Below, piece by piece: positions 55,801 through 63,867 of a DNA stretch of 64,000 nucleotides; position 1 is the first letter of the stretch; each line of letters starts with the position of its first letter. The notes under the pieces are model-generated. The model ran no database searches and was not told the origin of the DNA. It saw only the letters and a list, made by a program, of their open reading frames with translations. This stretch comes from Bacteroides sp. Marseille-P3684 (GTDB lineage: Bacteria; Bacteroidota; Bacteroidia; Bacteroidales; Bacteroidaceae). Location: NCBI RefSeq assembly GCF_900291465.1, contig NZ_LT985808.1, forward strand, positions 1,868,574-1,932,573. Direction: 5' to 3'. The translations under genes and the position numbers were made by a program.

Positions 55801-56634
55801 ATGAAAAAGATTCTGTTTTTATTACTAGCAATATCAATGACAAATATTCAAGGAATTATGGCACAAGAAAAGATTACACAGACTGCCGGACGCATGCAGT
55901 TGGGAGATTTTGCTCCAAAATTCGCCGAACTTAACGATGATGTTCTTTTCGGAGAAGCGGTCTGGAACGATTCCACGCTTTCGCTCCACGACCACAGCAT
56001 GGTGACTATCTCTATCCTTCTCGGCAAGGGGATGGTTGACTCCTCTTTCCGCTCGCACCTTGAAATGGGCAAGAAGCATGGCATCACCCGCAAGGAAATA
56101 GCGGCGTTGCTGACACAGGCCGCTTTCTATGCCGGATGGCCAAACGCATGGGCCGGATTCCGTGTGGCAAAGGAGGTCTGGGTGGATGACGATGCAGCTA
56201 CTGAGAAGGAACGCTTCCAACAGCAGATGATTTTCCCCATCGGCGAACCGAATACCGCATACGCCAAATATTTCATCGGCAACAGCTATCTGGCTCCGAT
56301 ATCCAAGGAGCAGGTACCGTTCAACAATGTCACTTTCGAGCCGGGCTGCCGCAACAACTGGCACATTCACCATGCGACCAAAGGAGGCGGACAGATGCTG
56401 GTCTGTGTGGCAGGCAGGGGCTGGTATCAGGAAGAAGGCAAGCCTGCCGTACAGATGCTTCCGGGCGATGTCATCCATATCCCGGCGAATGTGAAGCACT
56501 GGCATGGTGCGGCAGCAGACAGTTGGTTTGCGCATCTTGCCTTTGAGATTCCGGGAGAAAATGCATCCAACGAATGGCTGGAGCCCGTGACAGACGAAGA
56601 ATATGGCAAACTGTTTCAGACTTCGGTTGATTGA
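55801..56634 (+). CDS. Exported carboxymuconolactone decarboxylase-like/cupin fusion
   Basis: A 277-residue protein with a signal peptide (MKKILFLLLAISMTNIQGIM, cleaved near AQEK). Residues ~45-130 are a CMD domain (HDHSMVTISILLGKGMVDSS, HLEMGKKHGITRKEIAALLT) without the Cys-x-x-Cys of AhpD, and residues ~165-260 are a cupin (GCRNNWHIHHATKGGGQMLV, with His ligands, and PGDVIHIPANVKHWHGAAAD). CMD-cupin fusions occur in Bacteroides, but their reaction is unknown. The signal peptide closely resembles that of the amidohydrolase at 59037. Starts an accessory cluster. Confidence 0.85.
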   Translation: MKKILFLLLAISMTNIQGIMAQEKITQTAGRMQLGDFAPKFAELNDDVLFGEAVWNDSTLSLHDHSMVTISILLGKGMVDSSFRSHLEMGKKHGITRKEIAALLTQAAFYAGWPNAWAGFRVAKEVWVDDDAATEKERFQQQMIFPIGEPNTAYAKYFIGNSYLAPISKEQVPFNNVTFEPGCRNNWHIHHATKGGGQMLVCVAGRGWYQEEGKPAVQMLPGDVIHIPANVKHWHGAAADSWFAHLAFEIPGENASNEWLEPVTDEEYGKLFQTSVD

Positions 56635-56650
56635 AAGCTGACAAGATAGT

Positions 56651-57223
56651 ATGACAATCAATGAATTCAAAGACCATGTCAAGACCGGCCGTGGTCTTGA
56701 CACCGAAGAGATACATCGCTTTATGGATGAGATGAGCGATGCCGCACGCCAGATTACTTTCCGACTGAATGCAGCTTATCACGCCCCGGAGGAAGTGCGT
56801 GCGCTTCTTTCGGAACTGTTCGGTTACGAGGTACCTTCATCGTTGCGTGTCTTTCCACCATTCTACACGGATTTCGGTAAGAACATCACTATCGGGGAGA
56901 ATGTCTTTATCAATGCCTGCTGCCATTTTCAGGATCATGGCGGCGTTGTCATTGGAGACGGATGTCAGATAGGGCACAATGTCGTGTTCGCCACGCTGAA
57001 CCACGGCTTGTCACCGGAAGACCGGAAGCACACTTATCCGGCTCCGATCGTATTGGGCAAGAATGTGTGGGTCGGCTCGAACTCGACGATCCTGCAAGGC
57101 GTTACCATCGGCGACAATGCAGTCGTGGCAGCCGGTGCGGTTGTGACTAAAGATGTACCGGCTAATGTGGTGGTCGGTGGTGTCCCGGCAAAGATTATCA
57201 AGAGAATAACAGTGGAGGAATGA
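56651..57223 (+). CDS. Sugar O-acetyltransferase (left-handed beta helix)
   Basis: A 190-residue maltose/galactoside acetyltransferase-like protein. N-terminal helical part ([20 protein letters not shown]), then hexapeptide repeats forming a left-handed beta helix: [36 protein letters not shown] (catalytic His), [20 protein letters not shown] and [20 protein letters not shown]. It would transfer acetyl from acetyl-CoA to a sugar or similar hydroxyl. It follows the cupin gene by 16 bases, so it is probably cotranscribed. Confidence 0.9.
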   Translation: MTINEFKDHVKTGRGLDTEEIHRFMDEMSDAARQITFRLNAAYHAPEEVRALLSELFGYEVPSSLRVFPPFYTDFGKNITIGENVFINACCHFQDHGGVVIGDGCQIGHNVVFATLNHGLSPEDRKHTYPAPIVLGKNVWVGSNSTILQGVTIGDNAVVAAGAVVTKDVPANVVVGGVPAKIIKRITVEE

Positions 57224-57336
57224 ATGGCAACGTTCCATTTTCAGTGATACGGGTACACACCTCCGAGTTATCGTTACGGGCATTTCATCCGTCCTGTACT
57301 ACCTTTGCGTCAGAATCAAAAGATATAAAAAGAACA

Positions 57337-58518
57337 ATGCAAACGAATCTTACTTACGACATGTACGTTCCTACCCGCGTGATGTTCGGGGCAGGGATGC
57401 TGAACAAGCTGAGTGAACAACCGATGCCGGGCAAACGAGCCCTTATTGTCATCTCCAACGGAAAATCGACCCGTGCCAATGGCTACTTGACCCGCACGGA
57501 AGAACAACTGCACAAGGCGGGTGTAGAAACTTTCCTATTTGACGGTGTAATGCCCAATCCTACCGTAGGCAATGTGAATGCCGGGGCAAAAGTTGCCCGT
57601 GAGAACGGCTGCGACTTCCTTGTAGCGTTGGGTGGCGGAAGCGTGATGGACTGCACGAAAGCCATTGCGGTAATGGCTACCAATGACGGTGAGCTGTGGA
57701 ACTACGTGCCCATCGGCTCAGGTAAGGGACAACCGATTGCCGTGAAGCCGCTACCTATTATCGCCATTACCACCACAGCTGGAACGGGTTCAGAAACGGA
57801 CAATTCGGGTGTCATCACCAAAGAAGACACTTTCGAAAAGGCATTTGTGGGCGATGCTTCCCTGTTCCCCGTCCTTTCCATCGTAGACCCGGAACTGATG
57901 GCAAGCGTGCCGCCGACATTCACCGCCTACCAAGGCTTCGATGCCCTGTTCCACAGCACGGAAGGCTATATCGCCCGTGGTGCAAATCTGATGAGCGACA
58001 TGTATGCCCTGACTGCCATTGAGAATCTGGCGAAGTACTTGCCTCGTGCCGTGAAAGACGGCAAGGATATGGAAGCCCGTACTCATGTGGCTTTCGGCAA
58101 TACTCTGTCCGGCGTAGTGATGTGCCTCACGCTCATTACCAGCGAACACGCTTTGGAGCACGCGCTTTCCGCCTACCACCCGGCACTGCCCCACGGCGCA
58201 GGCTTGATTATGGTCAGCCGGGCATACTACAAATACTTCATCGAGCACCATGCTTGCGATGAGCGTTTCATCCGCATGGCTCAGGCGATGGGAATGCCTG
58301 AAGCCACGAAGTCCGAAGACTTCCTCACCGCCCTCACCCGCTTGCAGGAGGCTTGTGGCGTGGCAGACCTGAAGATGTCCGACTACGGCATCACGCCCGA
58401 CGAGTTCGAGACGCTGATGCGCAACACCCGCGAAGTGATGGGCGTGATGTTCACCAGCGACCGTGTACAGATGACGGACGAGGACATCGTGAATGTCTAT
58501 AAGGAATCCTATAAATAA
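57337..58518 (+). CDS. Iron-containing alcohol dehydrogenase
   Basis: A 393-residue group III alcohol dehydrogenase starting at ATG 57337 (MQTNLTYDMYVPTRVMFGAG). NAD(P) domain with GGGSVMDCTKAIAVM; metal region with ITTTAGTGSETDNSGVIT, QGFDALFHSTEGY (Asp and His ligands) and HALSAYHPALPHGAGL (two His ligands). The iron-ADH fold is complete. Substrate is likely an aldehyde or alcohol such as lactaldehyde, glycerol or butanol. TACCTTTG at 57300-57307 is a likely -7 promoter box, so it may be expressed independently. Confidence 0.93.
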   Translation: MQTNLTYDMYVPTRVMFGAGMLNKLSEQPMPGKRALIVISNGKSTRANGYLTRTEEQLHKAGVETFLFDGVMPNPTVGNVNAGAKVARENGCDFLVALGGGSVMDCTKAIAVMATNDGELWNYVPIGSGKGQPIAVKPLPIIAITTTAGTGSETDNSGVITKEDTFEKAFVGDASLFPVLSIVDPELMASVPPTFTAYQGFDALFHSTEGYIARGANLMSDMYALTAIENLAKYLPRAVKDGKDMEARTHVAFGNTLSGVVMCLTLITSEHALEHALSAYHPALPHGAGLIMVSRAYYKYFIEHHACDERFIRMAQAMGMPEATKSEDFLTALTRLQEACGVADLKMSDYGITPDEFETLMRNTREVMGVMFTSDRVQMTDEDIVNVYKESYK

Positions 58519-58592
58519 CTTCCGGGGCGCAAGACAGAATAGGTGATACAGAATATTGAAAGTCAATAAGTAGGACGATAGAAGAGTTCAAT

Positions 58593-59024
58593 ATGATACG
58601 ATATCTATTAACTGCATTGCTTCTGTTCGGATTGCTGTCATGCGGTGGGGTAGATAAGGAGGAAACACAACCGGGCATGTGCGCCAAGCAACAGATGGCT
58701 GCCGACGGCATCGTGCGCCTGTCGAAAATCGAAGTCTATCCGGAGTACCTCGATGAATACATAAAATATGTGACAGAGGTGGGCGAAATTTCCCTGCGTA
58801 CTGAACCGGGCGTGCTGACGATGTATGCCGTCAGCGAAAAGGAAAATCCCTGCCAAATAACTATTCTTGAAACATACGCGAACCGGGAGGCATACGACAA
58901 GCACATAGCCTCCGCGCATTTCCAGAAATACAAGCAAGGGACGCTGCACATGGTCAAGTCGTTGGTATTGTCAGACCAGACACCGCTCAATCCTGCCAAC
59001 CGGATTAATAACTTTATGGAGTAA
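58593..59024 (+). CDS. Lipoprotein with antibiotic biosynthesis monooxygenase (ABM) domain
   Basis: A 143-residue lipoprotein: signal peptide with lipobox (LFGLLSCGGV), then a ferredoxin-like ABM domain (VRLSKIEVYPEYLDEYIKYV, RTEPGVLTMYAVSEKENP, YDKHIASAHFQKYKQGTLHM). ABM proteins act on quinones or polyketides without cofactor, or degrade heme, but are usually cytosolic. The export of this one fits with its exported neighbours. It precedes the amidohydrolase gene by 12 bases. Confidence 0.85.
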   Translation: MIRYLLTALLLFGLLSCGGVDKEETQPGMCAKQQMAADGIVRLSKIEVYPEYLDEYIKYVTEVGEISLRTEPGVLTMYAVSEKENPCQITILETYANREAYDKHIASAHFQKYKQGTLHMVKSLVLSDQTPLNPANRINNFME

Positions 59025-59036
59025 TATTCTCGACAC

Positions 59037-60059
59037 ATGAAAAAGATACTGTCTTGGTTATTCGTGGCAACTATGACTGACATGGGAGGAATTATGGCAC
59101 AGGAAAAGATTGTGCAGGCGGTAGATGTCCACACCCACATCATCATCCCCGAATATGTGGAGGTGCTGAAAGCGCACGGGGCGGAACTGGAAGAAACCTT
59201 CCCATTGCCCGAATGGGATGCCGGGCGGCACATCGCCTTTATGGACAGCGCAGGCATCCGTACCGCCGTGCTGACCATGCCTGCTCCGCAACCTTTCTAT
59301 GACGATGCGAAGGAAAGTGCCCAGTGCATCCGCCGGGTAAACGAGGTTTCGGCAAAGGTGAAACAGCAATATCCCGGCAGGTTCAGGTTCTGCGCCGCCC
59401 TGCCTCTGCCCGACGTGAATGCCGCCATCCGCGAAGCCATTTATGCGCTTGACACCTTGGGAGCGGACGGCGTGAAACTGGCGACCAACAGCCGTGGTCA
59501 ATACTTGGGCGACGAGGAACTCGACCCGCTGATGGAGGTGCTGAACGAGCGTCACGCCGTCATCATCATCCATCCGCACCGCCCCACGCCTTATCCGGAA
59601 AAAATCATTGCCACCACACCGCTGGCGATGTACGAATATCCGGCGGAGACCACCCGCGCCGTGGTGAATATGCTGTCGAGAAACGTGCTGGTGCGCTACC
59701 CGAACCTGAAAGTAGTCGTGCCCCATTGCGGCTCGTTCCTGCCGTTGGCGCTGCCGAGAATGAAGTCTATTCTCCCGGCAATGGTCGAACAGGGCTATAT
59801 GCAACCGATAAACTGGGAAGGCAATCTGTCGCGCCTTTACTTCGACCTGGCGGGCAATCCGACTATCGAAGTCTTACGCTCGCTGCTCACCCTCACCACG
59901 CCTGACCATATCCTTTACGGCTCGGATTATCCTTATTTGCCAGATGTCGTGCTGAAAGCCAACCTGCAACGGCTGCGGCAGACGCTGGCTTCGGATGAGG
60001 AACTTGCCGAATATGCGGACAGGTTTTTGTGGGGGAATGCGGGGCGATTGTTTGAGTAG
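59037..60059 (+). CDS. Exported amidohydrolase (ACMSD-like)
   Basis: A 340-residue metal-dependent hydrolase or decarboxylase with a signal peptide (MKKILSWLFVATMTDMGGIM). Metal ligands: HTH in AVDVHTHIIIP, His in IIIHPHRPTP, His in VVPHCGSFLP and Asp in ILYGSDYPYLP, the order of the ACMSD/2-pyrone-dicarboxylate subgroup of amidohydrolases. Members decarboxylate or hydrolyse aromatic breakdown products. An exported version is unusual. Forms a pair with the ABM lipoprotein. Confidence 0.87.
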   Translation: MKKILSWLFVATMTDMGGIMAQEKIVQAVDVHTHIIIPEYVEVLKAHGAELEETFPLPEWDAGRHIAFMDSAGIRTAVLTMPAPQPFYDDAKESAQCIRRVNEVSAKVKQQYPGRFRFCAALPLPDVNAAIREAIYALDTLGADGVKLATNSRGQYLGDEELDPLMEVLNERHAVIIIHPHRPTPYPEKIIATTPLAMYEYPAETTRAVVNMLSRNVLVRYPNLKVVVPHCGSFLPLALPRMKSILPAMVEQGYMQPINWEGNLSRLYFDLAGNPTIEVLRSLLTLTTPDHILYGSDYPYLPDVVLKANLQRLRQTLASDEELAEYADRFLWGNAGRLFE

Positions 60060-60137
60060 AGTGGAGAATTAGGGAGATTCCTTTGCCTCATTTCCTGATT
60101 TTTTTTCTATATTCGCAAAGATAAAAGATGTAACGTT

Positions 60138-60377
60138 ATGGATGCCGTATTAAACTTAAATTACAACCAGATACTGAGTCTGGTCAAGCAATTGCCGACA
60201 CGTATGCAGTTGCGTTTGGGGCGTATTTTGACCAAAGATGCCACTGAAGCTGAGTTAGAATATTTTTTAGAGACGTTTAAGACGGATGAATTGAGTGAAG
60301 AGGATATTCTCGCGGAAGTGAAACAAGTAAGAAAGGAACGGTATGCGCGGCGCAAGAAAGAAGCGGGTCATTGTTGA
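60138..60377 (+). CDS. Antitoxin-like partner of the PIN protein
   Basis: A 79-residue helical protein (MDAVLNLNYNQILSLVKQLP) ending in a basic stretch (KQVRKERYARRKKEAGHC). It overlaps the PIN gene by 35 bases, the typical toxin-antitoxin layout. A promoter of the TTTG/TATATTCG type may lie at 60082-60115 with a 22-base spacer. Confidence 0.75.
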   Translation: MDAVLNLNYNQILSLVKQLPTRMQLRLGRILTKDATEAELEYFLETFKTDELSEEDILAEVKQVRKERYARRKKEAGHC

Positions 60378-60765
60378 CACGAATTGCTGGATTAGCTTTC
60401 TGATTGGTCGAAAACTGTCTTCTCTTGTTTCTTTGTTAAGTGACGATCGTATTGACTTGGTGTTGTGTGATGAATTGTTGGAAGAAATCAGAGAAGTGAC
60501 ACAACGTCCCAAGTTCGCAAGATACTTTCCTTTGGAGGAAGTAGAATCTCTTTTATCATTCTTACGTCTAAAAGGAATTCTGTTTGAGCCATCTCAAGAT
60601 ATACATATTTGCCGTGACGAAGAAGATGATTATCTGCTTGCGCTGGCAGTGGAAGCTAAAGCTCATTATCTCGTGACAGGTGATAAAGATTTATTGGTTA
60701 TCAAGAAGATTACCTCTTGCCGGATTGTTGATGTGAAGACATTTGAAGAGGAAATGAAAATCTGA
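60343..60765 (+). CDS. PIN-domain toxin
   Basis: A 140-residue putative ribonuclease toxin of the PIN family: VIVDTNCWISFLIG with the first catalytic Asp, LCDELLEEIREVT with the Glu, CRDEEDDYLLALAVEAKAHY with the third acidic group and LVTGDKDLL with the fourth. All metal-binding positions are kept. Such toxins cleave tRNA or rRNA when their antitoxin is lost. The pair lies between the amidohydrolase and AraC genes and interrupts the enzyme cluster. Confidence 0.88.
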   Translation: MRGARKKRVIVDTNCWISFLIGRKLSSLVSLLSDDRIDLVLCDELLEEIREVTQRPKFARYFPLEEVESLLSFLRLKGILFEPSQDIHICRDEEDDYLLALAVEAKAHYLVTGDKDLLVIKKITSCRIVDVKTFEEEMKI

Positions 60766-60865
60766 ATTATAACCGGAACAATATTTCAAAATAATACGGG
60801 GCGAGCTTTGAAACATCTCGACCCGATGAAATATCGGTGTGGCATTGGGATGATTGGTTTGTACA

Positions 60866-61765
60866 TCAGCCCCTCAACCTCTGGCAGTACTCCGACGGCG
60901 TAACGCCCTCCTGCTTCTTGAACATCCGGCTGAAATGCTGGGGATATTCGAAGCCGAGGCTATCTGATATCTGAGAAACGGTCTCACCGGAAGCCAGTCC
61001 GTTCTTGGCAAGCTGGATGACAAACTGACGGATGTGGTTGCTTGCGGTGTCTCCGGTGGTCTTCTTGATAACATCGCCGAAGTAGTTGGCGGACATGCAC
61101 AGCTTGTCGGCGCAATACTGTACGGTGGGCAGGCCGAGGGTCAGCTGGAGCTTGTCCTCGAAATAGTCGCGGAGCAGGCGGTCGAAGCGGACGAGGATGT
61201 CGGAGTTCTCAACCTTTCGGGTGACGAACTGGCGGTTGTAGAAACGTTGGCAGAAGTTGAGCGTAAGTTCTATGTAGCCCACGAGAATGGCGTTCTGAAG
61301 TTCGTCCGGCTTCTTACTGAGTTCCTCGCGCAGCTGGCGCATCAGGGAAACAAGGATGTCGTGTTCCTCGTCGGTCATGTGCAGGGCTTCGTTCACGCGG
61401 TAGTCGAAGAAGGAATACTCCTTGATATGTTTTTCTAAGGGGAAACCATGTAGCAAGTCGGGGTGGAACAGGAGTGCCCAGCCTGCAATCGCCACCCGTT
61501 CACCATTATCTTCCTTGCCGCCGATTTGTCCGGGAGCCACACAGAGTAGCGTACCCTTGTTATAATCATATTTGCCGCAGCCATAATCTAAGTCTACATT
61601 GGCATCGTCCCGCAAGAACAGCCCGTACACACTGTAATTATTCAGACTGTGGCGTATGGGTGACACTTCGGCATAATCGATAACGCTGACTAACGGGTGC
61701 TGCTCTTTGGATCCGAGGTAGCGGCCATAATCATTGACATTTCGTACTTTCAATATCTTGCTCAT
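60866..61765 (-). CDS. AraC family transcriptional regulator
   Basis: A 299-residue regulator with a cupin-like N-terminal sensing domain (residues ~40-160; YGCGKYDYNKGTLLCVAPGQ) and a C-terminal AraC DNA-binding domain with two HTHs (TVQYCADKLCMSANYFGDVI, TVSQISDSLGFEYPQHFSRM). It is divergent from the flavin-reductase operon (157-base gap) and probably controls it. TATCTTTG on the minus strand at 61788-61795 is the likely -7 box. Confidence 0.92.
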   Translation of the reverse strand: MSKILKVRNVNDYGRYLGSKEQHPLVSVIDYAEVSPIRHSLNNYSVYGLFLRDDANVDLDYGCGKYDYNKGTLLCVAPGQIGGKEDNGERVAIAGWALLFHPDLLHGFPLEKHIKEYSFFDYRVNEALHMTDEEHDILVSLMRQLREELSKKPDELQNAILVGYIELTLNFCQRFYNRQFVTRKVENSDILVRFDRLLRDYFEDKLQLTLGLPTVQYCADKLCMSANYFGDVIKKTTGDTASNHIRQFVIQLAKNGLASGETVSQISDSLGFEYPQHFSRMFKKQEGVTPSEYCQRLRG

Positions 61766-61922
61766 CTTGTTTCCTGTTAAACCGATACAAAGATAAAGTA
61801 TTTCATGACCAAAAGTTTACCTGGATTGCACTTTCAGTAAAAATGGTATACTTCCCCCATTTATGGTTACAATCTTCCTTCTTGTTCCGGCGTAAATTTG
61901 CATCAGATAAACGATAAGCAGA

Positions 61923-62135
61923 ATGGAACAGAAAGTGGAACTACCTGAAGAATTATGTACGGACGAGGCGGTGTGCTTCATTGCAGACCGCCACCACGTC
62001 ACACCGCAACAGCTTTTGCATTATTTCCTTGATGGGGAGGCATCCATATCCTTGGAGGCTAACGAAATAGAAATACTGAAAGGATTGTCCGAGCTGATTA
62101 AAGATGATAAGACTATAAACATAAAAACAAGATAA
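61923..62135 (+). CDS. Small acidic protein before the flavin reductase
   Basis: A 70-residue protein, acidic and helical (PEELCTDEAVCFIADRHHVT, EANEIEILKGLSELIKDDKT). No named family recognised, though similar short proteins are common beside redox genes in Bacteroides. The flavin reductase starts 2 bases after its stop. A TAAATTTG box at 61893-61900 fits a -7 promoter element. Confidence 0.65.
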   Translation: MEQKVELPEELCTDEAVCFIADRHHVTPQQLLHYFLDGEASISLEANEIEILKGLSELIKDDKTINIKTR

Positions 62136-62137
62136 CA

Positions 62138-62704
62138 ATGAAGAAGAACATCGGAAATGTATTGGCATTGTATCCCACGCCCGCAGTGGTAGTGGGTACG
62201 GAAGTGAACGGAAAAGTGAACTGGCTGCTGGTTGCCCACGTGGGTATCATCGGACATGACCAAATCATGTTGAGCATGTTCAAGAAACATTACACCAACG
62301 AAGGTGTGAAGCAGACGGGCAAGGTGTCCGTCAATATGGTGAACGAGGCGATGCTCGTGCGTGCCGACTATGTGGGCTGTACAAGCGGAGCGAAAGCGGA
62401 CAAGTCGGATGTGTTCGTGTATCACTTGGGCGAAGCCGGAACGCCCGTAATCGACGAAAGTCCGTTGGTAATGGAGTGCGAGGTGATGGACAATTACGAG
62501 ACGGACACTTTCGACAACTTCATTTGCAAGATAACGAACACTTATATAGACGAGGGTTGCCTGAACGAAAAGGGTAAGCCCGATTATGACAAGCTGAAAC
62601 CCGTACTCTTCGAGATGCCGAACTACACCTATCTGCGCACAGGTGAGACCATCGGCAAATGCACCAGCTTCGGGAAGGCATACAGAAAGGAGGAAAAGCA
62701 ATGA
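62138..62704 (+). CDS. Flavin reductase-like FMN-binding protein
   Basis: A 188-residue protein of the FMN-binding split-barrel family (LALYPTPAVVVGTEVNGKVN start, VAHVGIIGHDQIMLSMFKKH, EGVKQTGKVSVNMVNEAMLV, YVGCTSGAKADKSDVFVYHL). It likely uses NAD(P)H to reduce FMN or a bound flavin substrate. It overlaps the truncated aldo/keto reductase start (62701) by 4 bases, which shows an operon that once continued with a full AKR. Confidence 0.9.
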   Translation: MKKNIGNVLALYPTPAVVVGTEVNGKVNWLLVAHVGIIGHDQIMLSMFKKHYTNEGVKQTGKVSVNMVNEAMLVRADYVGCTSGAKADKSDVFVYHLGEAGTPVIDESPLVMECEVMDNYETDTFDNFICKITNTYIDEGCLNEKGKPDYDKLKPVLFEMPNYTYLRTGETIGKCTSFGKAYRKEEKQ

Positions 62705-62859
62705 AAACAAGATTCTTAGGAAAAGACAAACTGAAAGTATCCGCCATCGGCTTAGGCTGCATGGGCTTCACGCAAAGCTATCCCCCGTATCCCGACCGCA
62801 AGGATGCGATAAATACCATCCGCAAGGCGGTGGACTTGTTCATAGACGAATTCCTATAA
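62701..62859 (+). pseudogene. Truncated aldo/keto reductase
   Basis: Only 52 residues remain (MKTRFLGKDKLKVSAIGLGC ... DAINTIRKAVDLFIDEFL). The first ~46 match the N-terminus of AKR proteins of the 'LGLGCMGM' type (~330 residues); after AVDL the family would continue into FFDTAEVYG, but here six unrelated residues and a stop follow. So the gene was cut by a deletion or rearrangement. Its start overlaps the end of the flavin reductase gene. Confidence 0.8.
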
Positions 62860-63176
62860 ACGGGCTGTCCGCACAGGCGCAACGACGTTTTTCAGGCAAC
62901 TTCCAGTGCTTCCACCCGCCTCTTCCGCAAATTCCTCACACCACACGGTTTGCTCTTCCAATTCATTTCTATCTTTGGGGTGGCGGGATTAGAACAAGCA
63001 GAATGGCAATGAAAGCAATAGGACTGATAAAATTCTTCTTCGATGCGATGTATTATCAATTCTTCATATTCAACCGGTATAAATTCCATCTCTTATCCCC
63101 CTTTGGGTCATATTGCTCTATTGTATGCTCAGATACATGGTTGGCTGCATTTCATCTAATCGTTTGCGCCAAACAC
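62860..63176. other. Degenerate region after the truncated AKR
   Basis: No intact gene. Short open frames on both strands have no recognisable domain. It probably contains scars of the deletion that removed the rest of the AKR gene. Confidence 0.45.
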
Positions 63177-63207
63177 TTGCTATAACCACCGATCTTCCCT
63201 ATCTTCG
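63177..63207 (+). promoter_or_regulatory. Bacteroidota-type promoter of the TetR gene
   Basis: TTG at 63177-63179 and TATCTTCG at 63200-63207 with a 20-base spacer; one mismatch from the -7 consensus. Confidence 0.6.
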
Positions 63208-63236
63208 CCCACCGAAACATAAAACTCATTACGCAC

Positions 63237-63848
63237 ATGATAACCAACCGGGAAGAAGTATTGGAGAACGCCTTGCGGGTGTTCGCCAAGATGAACTACG
63301 AGAAAGCCAGCCTCGTGACCATCGCCAAGGCTTGCGGGCTGTCCAAGTGGGGGCTGATATACTACTACCCCTTCAAGCAAGACCTGTTCAACGCCGTGGT
63401 GGAGAAGTACATCTTAGCCATGCAGGATCCGGAACAGAAGTTCAGCTTCGTGGGCGGCACGCTGCTGGAGTTCATCGACCACCACGTGGATGGCGTGGAG
63501 CGCACCATGCGCCGCATCGTTGGCTTGCTGGACGACGGCAACAACCCGCAGGGGTGCAGCTACAGCTTCTACTACTTCCACCTGCTGATGCAAGTGCGGC
63601 AGTACTACCCCGACGCCCGGGCGAAGTTCGCCGAACTGTTCGGGAAAGACCGCAAGCTGTGGCGCGACAACATCGAGCAGGCGAAAGCGGCTGGCGAAAT
63701 CCGTGCGGATGTGGACACTGAGGAAACGGTCGCCATGTTCCGCGAGGTGTTCTACGGCCTGTCCTACGAGCAGGCGTTCCTCTCCGGGCTGGACACGGGC
63801 GAACTCCGCCGCAAGCTCCGGTTCATCTATTCACTGATTAAAGCCTGA
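63237..63848 (+). CDS. TetR family transcriptional regulator
   Basis: A 203-residue regulator. HTH at residues ~25-50 (ASLVTIAKACGLSKWGLIYY, YPFKQDLFNAVVEKYI), then a helical ligand domain. Ligand and target genes are unknown; the truncated AKR and flavin reductase upstream are plausible targets. Its TGA stop (63846-63848) is inside the terminator stem, and the group IIC intron starts 20 bases later. Confidence 0.92.
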   Translation: MITNREEVLENALRVFAKMNYEKASLVTIAKACGLSKWGLIYYYPFKQDLFNAVVEKYILAMQDPEQKFSFVGGTLLEFIDHHVDGVERTMRRIVGLLDDGNNPQGCSYSFYYFHLLMQVRQYYPDARAKFAELFGKDRKLWRDNIEQAKAAGEIRADVDTEETVAMFREVFYGLSYEQAFLSGLDTGELRRKLRFIYSLIKA

Positions 63849-63861
63849 CCCGTTCAGGCTT
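63841..63861 (+). terminator. TetR terminator overlapping the stop codon, target of the second intron
   Basis: Stem AAGCCTGA / TCAGGCTT with a 5-base loop and a T run to 63867. The stop codon lies in the 5' arm. The intron begins at 63868. Confidence 0.9.
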
Positions 63862-63867
63862 TTTTTT

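Noticed and set aside
62892..63089. 65-codon minus-strand frame after the truncated AKR
   Set aside because: No recognised domain, no promoter or neighbour support; probably chance in a degenerate region.
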